Below are positions 55,271 through 63,713 of a DNA stretch of 64,000 nt, piece by piece. A model generated the notes under the pieces. It worked only from the letters and a program-made list of their open reading frames with translations, was not told the DNA's origin and ran no database searches. The number at the start of each line of letters is the position of its first letter. Positions within the stretch are counted from its first letter, which is position 1. Location: NCBI RefSeq assembly GCF_964186585.1, contig NZ_OZ075067.1:2666001-2730000 (forward strand), read 5' to 3'. The stretch is from Microbacterium sp. MM2322 (lineage in GTDB: Bacteria; Actinomycetota; Actinomycetes; Actinomycetales; Microbacteriaceae). The translations under genes were made by a program, and so were the position numbers.

Positions 55271-57136
55271 ATGGCAAAGAAGCCAGCCGACATTCGTGTC
55301 GCCAGCGCACCCCCCGCCCCACCCCGCCCGTTCTGGCGCGACCGCCCGAAGGTCGTCGCCCTGCTCGCCGTCTTCCTGATGATCGCCGGCAGCTACCTGG
55401 CCATGCAGATCAATACGGCCGGTGGATCCACGAACGTCCGCGAGGTGACGATCTTCAGCGCGACCGGGCAGCAGATCAGCGCCGACCTGTACACACCGGC
55501 GAACATGGCGCCCGACAAGCCCGCGCCCGCCGTCGCCATGTGGCACGGTCTGAACAACCAGAAGCAGCACATGCAGCAGACGGCGCTGGAGCTCGCCCGC
55601 CGCGGCTTCATCGTCCTGTCCGCCGACCAGATCGGTCACGGCTCGTCGAACGGTGCGAATCAGGATGCCGGGTGCGGCGGCCCCGCAACCCTCGCCTACC
55701 TGCAGACCGTCCCCGGCGTCGACGCGTCGCGCATCGGCCTCGTCGGAATGTCTCAGGGCGGCTTCTGCGCGGCCACGTCGGCCGCACTGTCACAGCCCGA
55801 GGGTTACGCGTCGGTCTTCTACATGGAGTCCGAGCCCGGCCAGCCTGGGTCCGTCGACGCGAGCGCTCTCACCGGCATCCGCAACGCCGCCGTCCTCATC
55901 GGTGACTGGACCGAGCTCCCCGGCCTGATCGCCGTCGGCCGCGGCCTGGACGCCCCGGTCTCCCCCGCCCTGCAGGCCTTCTTCGGCACGAGCGACCGGA
56001 TCGAAGCCGGCCGCACGTACGGCTCGATCGAGGACGGCACCGCCCGCATCCTCTACACCGAGTGGGAGGGCCACGCCTCGTCGACAGACTCCCCCGCCGC
56101 GATCGGCGACGCCGTCGAGTGGATGCAGAAGACCCTGACCGACGGGTCGGGCCTCTCCCCGGACAACCAGATCTGGCCCCTCAAGCTGGTCGGCACCTCG
56201 CTGGCGCTGCTCGGCGGCATCCTGTTCCTGTTCGCCGGCGGCAGCCTGCTGCTGCGTACCCGCGCGTTCGCCGGTCTCGTGCGTGCGGTCCCCGAGTACC
56301 GCGGCCTCCGCGGACCCGGCTGGTGGATCGGTGCGGTCATCACGACGGCGCTCGGCCCGCTGCTGTACCTCGCGGTCTGGAAGAACATGTTCTTCACTCC
56401 CGTGATCGGGGTGAGCACGCTCTGGCCGCAGAACTTCACGAACATCTACATGGTGTGGGGGCTCGTCGTCGGCGTGATCGCCTGGGCACTCATCGCGCTG
56501 AACCACTTCGCGTTCACGCGTCGCGCCGGCGGTGGTTTCGCCGCTTACGGCGTCACGGAGCACGGTGGCGGCATCGCCTGGGGCAAGATCGGCCAGGCGC
56601 TCCTGTTCACGGTCGCCGTAATGGCTCCCGTATACCTGATCCTGACCTTCACCGATGCCGTGTGGCTCGTCGACTTCAGGTCGTGGGTCGTGACGCTCCC
56701 GCCGCTGACGCCCGCGCGCTGGATGGCGTTCCTCGGCTACCTCGTGCCGTTCGCGTTCTTCTACGTCGCGCAAGGCATCCTCTTCAACGGGTTCCTCCGC
56801 TGGCGCGGGGGCAAGGCGCCGCTGTGGCAGGAGATGCTCGTCAACTCGATCGTCATGACGCTCGGTGCGCTCGTGTGGGTCTTGATCGCGTACATCCCGC
56901 TGCTCTCCGGCCAGCCGCTTCCCTTCGGAACGGACCCGCAGACGATGACGGCTGCAGGCCTCGGGGCGATCTACTACCTCCCGCTCCTGGTGTTCTGGCC
57001 CGTCGCGGCGTGCCTCTGGACGTACTTCTTCCGCAAGACGGGACGCACGTACGTCGGCTCGATCATGGTGACCGTGTTCATCGTCTGGAGCCTGGCGGCG
57101 TCGTCGAGCTTCCAGATGTGGCCGATCAACGGCTGA
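55271..57136 (+). CDS. Alpha/beta hydrolase fused to a multi-pass membrane domain
   Basis: The 621-residue protein has an N-terminal membrane helix (residues 28-45), then an extracytoplasmic alpha/beta hydrolase: WHGLNNQKQHMQQ, GFIVLSADQIGHGSS, the nucleophile in GLVGMSQGGFCA near residue 160, and a probable late His in EWEGHASS near 268. From about 305 to the end it has eight or so further helices of unknown role. It may process a lipid or wall precursor at the membrane. The hairpin in its leader and a clear promoter suggest a regulated gene. Confidence 0.85.
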   Translation: MAKKPADIRVASAPPAPPRPFWRDRPKVVALLAVFLMIAGSYLAMQINTAGGSTNVREVTIFSATGQQISADLYTPANMAPDKPAPAVAMWHGLNNQKQHMQQTALELARRGFIVLSADQIGHGSSNGANQDAGCGGPATLAYLQTVPGVDASRIGLVGMSQGGFCAATSAALSQPEGYASVFYMESEPGQPGSVDASALTGIRNAAVLIGDWTELPGLIAVGRGLDAPVSPALQAFFGTSDRIEAGRTYGSIEDGTARILYTEWEGHASSTDSPAAIGDAVEWMQKTLTDGSGLSPDNQIWPLKLVGTSLALLGGILFLFAGGSLLLRTRAFAGLVRAVPEYRGLRGPGWWIGAVITTALGPLLYLAVWKNMFFTPVIGVSTLWPQNFTNIYMVWGLVVGVIAWALIALNHFAFTRRAGGGFAAYGVTEHGGGIAWGKIGQALLFTVAVMAPVYLILTFTDAVWLVDFRSWVVTLPPLTPARWMAFLGYLVPFAFFYVAQGILFNGFLRWRGGKAPLWQEMLVNSIVMTLGALVWVLIAYIPLLSGQPLPFGTDPQTMTAAGLGAIYYLPLLVFWPVAACLWTYFFRKTGRTYVGSIMVTVFIVWSLAASSSFQMWPING

Positions 57137-57151
57137 GCCTCCCCGGACGAC

Positions 57152-57186
57152 AGCGCCCGCCGACACGCGATGTGTCGGCGGGCGCT
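57152..57186 (+). terminator. Hairpin terminator after the alpha/beta hydrolase gene
   Basis: Perfect 15-bp stem (57152-57166 with 57172-57186), 5-base loop, followed by TCGTCGTT. It lies 16 bases past the stop and convergent to glyS. Confidence 0.75.
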
Positions 57187-57274
57187 TCGTCGTTGCGGGC
57201 AGTCGGCTCCAGGGACGCCAGCTGTCGCGGATGACGAGGCGAGGCGACCGTTCGGGTCCCCGGAACCCGCGGAA

Positions 57275-58663
57275 TCAGGCGCCGCGCAGGCGCGGGGCCA
57301 GGTACGCGTGCAGCTCGGACAGTGCGACGCGCTCCTGCGCCATCGAGTCGCGGTCGCGGATGGTCACGGCGTCGTCGTCGAGCGAGTCGAAGTCGACCGT
57401 GACGCAGAACGGCGTGCCGATCTCGTCCTGACGGCGGTAGCGCCGCCCGATCGCACCGGCGTCGTCGAAGTCGACGTTCCACCCGTTCGCGCGCAGGTCG
57501 TCGGCCACCTTGCGGGCCAGCGGCGAGAGGCGCTCGTTGCGGCTCAGCGGCAGCACGGCGACCTTGACCGGCGCGAGACGCGGGTCGAGACCCAGGACCG
57601 TGCGGGTGTCGGTGCCGCCCTTCGCGTTCGGCACCTCCTCCTCGCGGTAGGCGTCGACGAGGAACGCCATCATCGCGCGCGTCAGTCCGAACGAGGGCTC
57701 GATGACGTACGGGACGTAGGTCTCACCGGATGCCTGGTCGAAGTACGCGAGCTTCTGACCCGACGCCTCGATGTGGCTCGACAGGTCGTAGTCGGTGCGG
57801 TTGGCGACGCCCATGAGCTCGCCCCACTCCTTGCCCGTGAAGCCGAAGCGGTACTCGACGTCGATCGTCCCGGCGGAGTAGTGGGCGCGGTCCTCCTGGG
57901 GGACGTCGAACTGCCGCATGTTGGCGGGATCGATGCCGAGGTCGATGAACCAGTTCCAGCACGCCTCGACCCAGTGGTCGAACCATTCGCCCGCCTCGGC
58001 GGGAGGCGTGAAGAACTCGATCTCCATCTGCTCGAACTCGCGCGTGCGGAAGATGAAGTTGCCGGGGGTGATCTCGTTGCGGAACGCCTTGCCGACCTGG
58101 CCGATGCCGAATGGCGGCTTCTTGCGGCTCGCGGTGAGCACGTTCGAGAAGTTCACGAAGATGCCCTGTGCGGTCTCAGGGCGCAGGAAGTGCAGACCGC
58201 TCTCGTCGTCGACGACACCGAGATACGTCTTCACGAGACCCGAGAACGACTTCGGCTCGGTGTACTGGCCCTTCGTGCCGCAGTTCGGGCAGGGGATGTC
58301 GCCGAGCCCGTTCTCGGCCTTGCGGCCCTTCCGCGCCTCGAAGTCCTCGATGAGCGTGTCCTCGCGGAACCGCTTGTGGCACTGCAGGCACTCGACGAGC
58401 GGGTCGCTGAACGTCGCGACGTGGCCGGAGGCCTCCCACACGCGCTTGGGCAGGATGACCGAGGAGTCGAGCCCGACCATGTCGCCGCGTCCGCGGACGA
58501 AGGTCTGCCACCACTGGCGGCGGATGTTCTCCTTGAGCTCCGTCCCGAGGGGGCCGTAGTCCCACGCCGACCGCGACCCGCCGTAGATCTCGCCCGCCTG
58601 GAAGACGAACCCGCGGTGGCGGGCGAGGGCGATGACTTTGTCGAGACGGGACTGCTCGGCCAC
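57275..58663 (-). CDS. glyS: Glycyl-tRNA synthetase (alpha2, archaeal/eukaryal type)
   Basis: It charges tRNA-Gly. The 462-residue class II enzyme has [27 protein letters not shown] motif at the start ([14 protein letters not shown]), a zinc-ribbon insertion (CLQCHKRF and CPNCGTKG), [10 protein letters not shown], motif 2 [19 protein letters not shown], motif 3 [11 protein letters not shown] and an anticodon domain with [15 protein letters not shown] 58663 gives the family's usual N-terminus. A -10 hexamer TAGACT lies at 58732-58737. Confidence 0.96.
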   Translation of the reverse strand: MAEQSRLDKVIALARHRGFVFQAGEIYGGSRSAWDYGPLGTELKENIRRQWWQTFVRGRGDMVGLDSSVILPKRVWEASGHVATFSDPLVECLQCHKRFREDTLIEDFEARKGRKAENGLGDIPCPNCGTKGQYTEPKSFSGLVKTYLGVVDDESGLHFLRPETAQGIFVNFSNVLTASRKKPPFGIGQVGKAFRNEITPGNFIFRTREFEQMEIEFFTPPAEAGEWFDHWVEACWNWFIDLGIDPANMRQFDVPQEDRAHYSAGTIDVEYRFGFTGKEWGELMGVANRTDYDLSSHIEASGQKLAYFDQASGETYVPYVIEPSFGLTRAMMAFLVDAYREEEVPNAKGGTDTRTVLGLDPRLAPVKVAVLPLSRNERLSPLARKVADDLRANGWNVDFDDAGAIGRRYRRQDEIGTPFCVTVDFDSLDDDAVTIRDRDSMAQERVALSELHAYLAPRLRGA

Positions 58664-58704
58664 GGTGGCTCCAATGGTCGTTGTGAAGAGGGTGCGCGAC
58701 AGCG

Positions 58705-58737
58705 CGGATGCCGCAGAACGCGGCATCCGTCAGTCTA
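58705..58737 (-). promoter_or_regulatory. glyS promoter region with GGATGCCG hairpin
   Basis: TAGACT (58732-58737) is a likely -10. Just downstream, two inverted copies of CGGATGCCGC pair as a perfect 10-bp hairpin (58705-58714 with 58720-58729), loop of five. No T-box sequence is present. Confidence 0.45.
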
Positions 58738-58766
58738 TCGGGGCGTTTTCGCGGGGGTGACGCCGC

Positions 58767-59147
58767 TCAGGACACGAAGCGGATGCTGAGGGGCGGCGTG
58801 TACCACTGCCCCTGGTTCGCCTTCACGGCCGCGAGGATCTCGATCACGAGGGCGAAGACGCCGACGGCGATCAGGAGGAGCACGCCGATACCGAAGAACG
58901 CCAGCGGGATGCAGACGAGCGCGGCGATGAGGATCGTGAGTTGGAAGTTGAGGGCCGCGGCGCTGTGCGCTCGGACGAACGGACCCCGATCGCGCAGGAC
59001 GAGGTAGATCACGAGCGGGCCGACGAAGTAGAAGAGGATGCCGCTGAGATGAACCAGGGTCGACCAGAGCTTCTCGTCCTGCGGATTCATCGGCGGCACC
59101 TGCGGGTACGGCGGCTGAGGCGGGTGAGGGGGCGGCGGCATCGTCAT
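58767..59147 (-). CDS. DUF4870-domain small membrane protein
   Basis: The 126-residue protein opens with a Pro/Tyr-rich stretch (PPPPHPPQPPYPQVPP), then the DUF4870 core: WSTLVHLSGILFYFVGPLVIY, RAHSAAALNFQLTILIAAL and a last helix GVFALVIEILAAVKANQGQW. Function unknown. TACGCT lies six bases before ATG 59147. Confidence 0.9.
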   Translation of the reverse strand: MTMPPPPHPPQPPYPQVPPMNPQDEKLWSTLVHLSGILFYFVGPLVIYLVLRDRGPFVRAHSAAALNFQLTILIAALVCIPLAFFGIGVLLLIAVGVFALVIEILAAVKANQGQWYTPPLSIRFVS

Positions 59148-59153
59148 GGCGTC

Positions 59154-59159
59154 AGCGTA
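59154..59159 (-). promoter_or_regulatory. -10 element of the DUF4870 gene
   Basis: TACGCT, six bases before ATG 59147. Confidence 0.45.
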
Positions 59160-59278
59160 GAGGTCCGAACCGGTTGCCACGAACCTCGTCACTCGGCTGG
59201 AGTAACCGATACGTTCGTAGTCAGCACGTGAACCGTGCCGGGAACGACCGACCATCGGGACTCAGGGGGAACACATTC

Positions 59279-60742
59279 ATGGACGTACTCGCAGCCGGAG
59301 GCGCTTTCGTGATCGGTGGCGTCGCCATCGTCGCCGTCATCGTCTTCATCATCATCTTCATGGTCATCCTGCGCGCCTGGTACAAGGTCGCCAAGGCCGA
59401 CCAGGCGCTCGTGATCGTCGGACGCAACCAGAAGAACGCGTCGGGTGACTCGTCGCGCATCTCCGTCATCACCGGCGGCGGCGCCCTCGTGAACCCGCTG
59501 ACCCAACGCGCCGAGATGATCTCGCTGCGTGCACGCCAGATCAAGATGGAGCCGACGGCTCAGTCGTCCACCGGTGTCACGGTCAACGTGAGCGGTGTCG
59601 CGCTCGTCAAGATCGGCTCCGACCCCGAACTGGTCCGCCGTGCCGCCGAGCGGTTCCTGTCGCAGGACGGCGCAATCGAGCAGTTCACCACCGAGCAGCT
59701 CGAGGGTGCTCTCCGCGGCGTCGTCGCGACACTGACCGTCGAGCAGCTCATGAACGACCGCCAGAAGCTGAGCGACCAGATCGCCGACGGCATCAAGAGT
59801 GACCTGCTCTCGCAGGGCCTCATCCTCGACTCCTTCCAGATCCAGGGCGTCACCGACAAGAACGGCTACATCGACGCCCTCGGCGCGACCGAGGTCGAGC
59901 GCGTCCGCCGCGAGGCCGAGGTCGCCCGCATCAACGCGGCCCGCGAAGTGAAGGCTCGCCAGATCGCGACCGACGAGGCGAACCTCATCGAGCAGACGGC
60001 GTACGACAAGAACTCCGCCGCCGCCGCCGCCGAAGTCGGTCGTGCCCGCGCCGAGGCCGAGCAGGCTGAGGCTCTCGCCCGCGCCGAGCGCGAGCAGGCC
60101 GTCCTCCTGCAGCAGGCCGAGAACCGTCAGGCCCAGCTCGACGCCGACGTCAAGAAGGTCGCCGACGCGTCGCTCTACGAGCGCGAGCGTTCCGCCGACG
60201 CCGACGCGTACACGCAGGTCAAGGCGGCCGAGGCTCGTGCGCAGATCGCTGCGCAGGAAGCCGAGGCCACGCGCCTGCGCGCCGAGGCCGACGCCGCCGC
60301 CGTACGGCTCGAAGGTGAAGCGCGCGCTGCGGCCCTCACGGCCGAGGCACGCGCCCTCGCCGAGAACCAGCAGGCACTGCTCGCCCAGCGGGCGATCGAG
60401 GCCCTCGTGCCGCTCATGACCGAGTTCGCCCGCGGCTTCGACAAGGTCGGCTCGATCACGGTCCTCGGCGGCGAGGGCGCGTCGAGCCACATGGCGAGCG
60501 AGAGCGCGTCGAGCATGCGCGCCACGTTCGACGCCGTGCAGGCGGCGACCGGCATCGACCTCCGTGGCATCATCCAGGGCCAGGCCACCGGCCGCGGCAT
60601 CGCCCAGGGTTTGCAGAACGAGCAGGGTCTGCAGAACGAGCAGGCACAGGACGCGGCGCCGCTGCGTCGTCGGACGGCTGAGACTGCGGCCCCGGCCGGG
60701 ACCGCGGCATCCGCTGACGCCCCGTCGCCGGACGCCGTGTGA
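59279..60742 (+). CDS. Flotillin-like SPFH-domain protein
   Basis: The 487-residue protein has an N-terminal membrane helix (FVIGGVAIVAVIVFIIIFMV), an SPFH/band-7 domain from about 40 to 200 (ADQALVIVGRNQ, RARQIKMEP, VEQLMNDRQKLSDQI), a long Glu/Ala-rich coiled coil from 205 to 385, and a C-terminal disordered tail. Flotillins organise membrane microdomains. An exact amino-acid duplication QGLQNE QGLQNE lies near 444, coded by two 18-bp units (60605-60640). GGGGGAACA precedes the ATG. Confidence 0.94.
   Translation: MDVLAAGGAFVIGGVAIVAVIVFIIIFMVILRAWYKVAKADQALVIVGRNQKNASGDSSRISVITGGGALVNPLTQRAEMISLRARQIKMEPTAQSSTGVTVNVSGVALVKIGSDPELVRRAAERFLSQDGAIEQFTTEQLEGALRGVVATLTVEQLMNDRQKLSDQIADGIKSDLLSQGLILDSFQIQGVTDKNGYIDALGATEVERVRREAEVARINAAREVKARQIATDEANLIEQTAYDKNSAAAAAEVGRARAEAEQAEALARAEREQAVLLQQAENRQAQLDADVKKVADASLYERERSADADAYTQVKAAEARAQIAAQEAEATRLRAEADAAAVRLEGEARAAALTAEARALAENQQALLAQRAIEALVPLMTEFARGFDKVGSITVLGGEGASSHMASESASSMRATFDAVQAATGIDLRGIIQGQATGRGIAQGLQNEQGLQNEQAQDAAPLRRRTAETAAPAGTAASADAPSPDAV
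60605..60640 (+). repeat. 18-bp tandem duplication in the flotillin gene
   Basis: Two adjacent 18-bp units that differ at one base (TTG versus CTG). They add six residues (QGLQNE) to the C-terminal tail. Confidence 0.85.
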
Positions 60743-61230
60743 GTACGCCCGAGGGAGGCCGGTCGCTCGTCGTCGACGAACAGCTGGCCTCCCGCCTCGC
60801 GCGCGGTTTCTTGCGATGGCAGCTGACGCAGCCGTCGTGGATCGTGCTGATGAGCCTCACGGCCGTGATCGTCGCGCTGAGCGTCGTGCTCACCCTCACG
60901 GGAAGCGAGGGCGCGGCCTGGGTCGGCGTCGCCCTCGTGGTCATCCTGAGCGGAGCGGTGATCGCGTCATGGGTCGCCGTGCGGTCGTCGATCCTTCGCG
61001 CGTACCCGATCGGCTCCGTCGCCACCGCGACGCTCACGGATGACGCACTGCACGCCACCTCGGCGCTCGGAACGAGCGAGATCCGCTTCACGGCGTTCCG
61101 CCGGGTGGATGCCGCAGGCGACGCACTCCTGCTGAAGGTCGGGTCGCGCCTGGGCCCCGTCGCGGTCATGCCGCGGGCGCTGCTGTCCGAGCCGGACATC
61201 GCGCGCCTACGGGCGATCTCGTCACGCTGA
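60739..61230 (+). CDS. Hypothetical membrane protein, YcxB-like pattern
   Basis: The 163-residue protein has two adjacent membrane helices (WIVLMSLTAVIVALSVVLTL and AWVGVALVVILSGAVIASWV) and then a soluble beta-rich C-terminal domain (ATATLTDDALHATSALGTSE, LLLKVGSRLGPVAVMPRAL). This helix-helix-beta layout is like YcxB proteins. The GTG start overlaps the flotillin stop as GTGA, so it may work with the flotillin. Confidence 0.75.
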   Translation: MSTPEGGRSLVVDEQLASRLARGFLRWQLTQPSWIVLMSLTAVIVALSVVLTLTGSEGAAWVGVALVVILSGAVIASWVAVRSSILRAYPIGSVATATLTDDALHATSALGTSEIRFTAFRRVDAAGDALLLKVGSRLGPVAVMPRALLSEPDIARLRAISSR

Positions 61231-61232
61231 CC

Positions 61233-61265
61233 GGATGCGGCTCCGGTACGTCCGGGGCCGCATCC
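61233..61265 (+). terminator. Hairpin after the flotillin-YcxB pair
   Basis: Nine-bp arms GGATGCGGC and GCCGCATCC with an inner CCGG pair; three bases after the stop codon. Confidence 0.55.
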
Positions 61266-61300
61266 CTGTCAACCCGGTGGGCCGCAGTCGCTCCGGTTCG

Positions 61301-61306
61301 TAGCGT
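61301..61306 (+). promoter_or_regulatory. -10 element of the SDR gene at 61313
   Basis: TAGCGT, six bases before ATG 61313. Confidence 0.5.
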
Positions 61307-61312
61307 CGGACC

Positions 61313-62113
61313 ATGACCTTCTCCCCTCGCCGCGCCATCGTGACCGCCTCCGACTCCGGGATCGGGCGCGCGACCGCCCTCGCTCTCGCCGACGCCGGGA
61401 TGGACGTCGGCGTCACCTGGCATTCCGACGAGGACGGCGCGAACGAGACCGCGGAAGAGGTCCGCCGCCGGGGCCGGAAGGCCGTCGTCGCACAGTTCGA
61501 CGCCACCGACCTCGAGTCGGTCCCCGGCGTCGTCCGCCACCTGGCGGAAGAGCTCGGCGGCCTCGACGTGTTCGTCAACAACGCCGGCGGCGGAACGGGC
61601 GGCCCCTTCCTCGACATGGACATCGAGGGCTGGCGGACGGTCGTCGGCCTCAACCTCGACGGTGCCTTCGTCGGCATGCACACGGCGGCGACCCTCATGG
61701 CGGATGCCGGCCAGGAAGGCCGCATCATCGCAGTCACGAGTGTCCACGGCTCGCAGCCGCGCGTCGGCTCGGCCGCCTACGTCGCCTCCAAGCACGGCCT
61801 CGAGGGCCTCGTGAAGACGATGGCGCAGGAGCTCGGCGCGAAGGGGATCACCGTGAACTCGGTGGCTCCCGGTGAGATCGCGACCCCGATCAACGACATG
61901 GAGGGCGAGGACGCGGAGAACACGCACCGCCCCGGCATCCCGATCCCCCGTCCCGGAAAGCCCGAGGAGATCGCCGACGTCATCGCCTTCCTCGCGTCCG
62001 GGGCGTCCTCGTATGTCACGGGTGCGACGTGGGTCGTCGACGGCGGGATGCTGCAGATGGGCCCGCAGGCCGGCTCTCACCTCGAGTCGGACGCGTGGCG
62101 GTCGGCGGGCTGA
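61313..62113 (+). CDS. Short-chain dehydrogenase/reductase
   Basis: The 266-residue protein has a slightly altered cofactor motif (TASDSGIGRATALAL, with Ala-Ser in place of the first Gly), NNAGGGTGGPFLDM, the catalytic YVASKHGLEGLVK near 160 and VAPGEIATP. It ends with GATWVVDGGMLQMG as classical SDRs do. It resembles glucose-1-dehydrogenase-like or 3-oxoacyl reductase-like enzymes; substrate unknown. Confidence 0.9.
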   Translation: MTFSPRRAIVTASDSGIGRATALALADAGMDVGVTWHSDEDGANETAEEVRRRGRKAVVAQFDATDLESVPGVVRHLAEELGGLDVFVNNAGGGTGGPFLDMDIEGWRTVVGLNLDGAFVGMHTAATLMADAGQEGRIIAVTSVHGSQPRVGSAAYVASKHGLEGLVKTMAQELGAKGITVNSVAPGEIATPINDMEGEDAENTHRPGIPIPRPGKPEEIADVIAFLASGASSYVTGATWVVDGGMLQMGPQAGSHLESDAWRSAG

Positions 62114-62150
62114 CGCTCGCCCCTCGGCATCCGGTGTCCGCTGCCGGGGA

Positions 62151-62156
62151 TAACCT
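62151..62156 (+). promoter_or_regulatory. -10 element of the MFS gene at 62163
   Basis: TAACCT, six bases (GGAGGG) before ATG 62163. Confidence 0.5.
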
Positions 62157-62162
62157 GGAGGG

Positions 62163-63596
62163 ATGCCCTCGGACGACAGACGCAGACTCACCCGGATGCC
62201 ACGTCAGGGCGCGATCGTCGCCGTTCTGGCGATCGCGGGGCTCGCGTCCTCGTTCATGTTCACGCTCGTGGTGCCGATCCAGGCGAAGCTCCCGGAGCTC
62301 CTGAACGCCTCTCGCGAGGACACCGCCTGGGTCGTGACCGCGACCCTTCTCGCGGCTGCCGTCTCCACTCCGATCGCGGGCCGGCTCGGCGACATGTACG
62401 GCAAGCGCCGCATCGTCCTCATCCTGCTGGGGCTTCTCATCGCCGGCTCGGTGATCGCAGCGCTCTCCCCCGGGATCGGCGGGATCATCGTCGGACGAGC
62501 GCTGCAGGGCGCCGTCACGGGTGTCGTTCCGCTCGGCATCTCGATCATGCGCGATGTGCTGCACGAGGACCGAGTGGATGCCGCGATCGCCCTGATGTCC
62601 GCGACGCTCGGCGTCGGCGGCGCCGTCGGCATGCCTGTCAGCGCGATCATCACCGAGACGAGCGACTGGCACGTCCTGTTCTGGATGGCCGCAGGCCTCG
62701 GTGTCGTCGTCTTCATCCTCGTCGCGCTCGTCGTGCCGGCGAGCGTGCTCCGCACGGCGGGCCGCTTCGACTTCGCGGGAGCCGCGGGCCTGGCCGTCGG
62801 TCTCACAGGAGTGCTCCTCGCCGTGTCACGCGGCAACACGTGGGGCTGGACCTCGCCCGCCACCCTCACCCTCGGGATCGGCGGGATCGTCGTCCTGCTC
62901 GTCTGGGGCTGGTTCGAGCTGCGCATCAAGGAACCGCTCCTCGACCTGCGGGTCGCCGCCCGCCCGGCCGTGCTCCTGACGAACCTCGCGTCGGTCGCGA
63001 TGGGCTTCTCGCTGTTCGCCTCGAACGTCTCGTACCCGCAGATGCTGGAGCTCCCGGCATCCGTCGGTGGATTCGGACTCACCCTCTTCCAGGCCAGCCT
63101 CATCGTCATGCCCGCGGGCCTCGTGATGATGGTGCTGTCGCCGTTCTCGGGGCGCCTCGCGCGCACCATCGGGCCGCGCGTGCTGCTCATCATGGGGGCC
63201 AGCGCCCTCGTCGTCGCCTACGCCTACTCGCTGCTGTGGGCGTCGGAGGTCTGGCACCTGCTGGTCGCCAACCTGCTCATCGGCGTCGGCATCGGGTTCG
63301 GCTACGCCGGGATGCCGATGCTGATCATGCGCTCCGTCCCGCAGCACGAGACCGGCGCCTCGAACGGCCTGAACGCCCTGTTCCGCTCGCTCGGAACCTC
63401 GATCGCCGCTGCCGTCGTCGGCGCGGTGCTCGCCGCGCTCACGGTCGACCACGGCGGCGTCGCCGTGCCGTCGCCGGACGCCTTCCGGCTCTCGTTCGCG
63501 CTCGGCCTCGGCGCCGCGGCGGCGGCCCTGGCGGTCGCGCTCTTCATCCCCCAGCGCCGCGACCCGCACGAGGCGCGGCCGAGCCTGCGCAGCTGA
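62163..63596 (+). CDS. MFS drug/solute exporter, DHA2-type
   Basis: The 477-residue protein has about 14 membrane helices and the MFS signature between helices 2 and 3 (GRLGDMYGKRRIVL) and a motif-C-like stretch (SATLGVGGAVGMPVSAII) near 155, as in proton-driven exporters. The C-terminal half holds NALFRSLGTSIAAAVVGAVL. Substrate unknown. Convergent with another MFS gene across a family-B repeat. Confidence 0.92.
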   Translation: MPSDDRRRLTRMPRQGAIVAVLAIAGLASSFMFTLVVPIQAKLPELLNASREDTAWVVTATLLAAAVSTPIAGRLGDMYGKRRIVLILLGLLIAGSVIAALSPGIGGIIVGRALQGAVTGVVPLGISIMRDVLHEDRVDAAIALMSATLGVGGAVGMPVSAIITETSDWHVLFWMAAGLGVVVFILVALVVPASVLRTAGRFDFAGAAGLAVGLTGVLLAVSRGNTWGWTSPATLTLGIGGIVVLLVWGWFELRIKEPLLDLRVAARPAVLLTNLASVAMGFSLFASNVSYPQMLELPASVGGFGLTLFQASLIVMPAGLVMMVLSPFSGRLARTIGPRVLLIMGASALVVAYAYSLLWASEVWHLLVANLLIGVGIGFGYAGMPMLIMRSVPQHETGASNGLNALFRSLGTSIAAAVVGAVLAALTVDHGGVAVPSPDAFRLSFALGLGAAAAALAVALFIPQRRDPHEARPSLRS

Positions 63597-63636
63597 CGCC
63601 TCCGCCCGGGCGCCGGGCCCGGGGTGGATGTCACGA

Positions 63637-63712
63637 GATGCAACGGATGCTGCGCGGCGCGCCGCGGCATCCCCCTCCGTCCCGGCGTGTCGCCGAGAAT
63701 CCATTGCATCCG
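63637..63712. repeat. Intergenic inverted-repeat element, family B copy 2
   Basis: The core 63637-63710 runs from GATGCAA to TTGCATC and is 74 bp, the same length as 38268-38341 and alignable without gaps, with shared GGAT, TGCGCG, GTGTCG and ATCC positions. It lies between convergent genes. Confidence 0.75.
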
Positions 63713-63713
63713 C

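Noticed and set aside
58664..58766. T-box leader before glyS
   Set aside because: No T-box sequence or antiterminator pair; only a short inverted GGATGCCG hairpin at the promoter.
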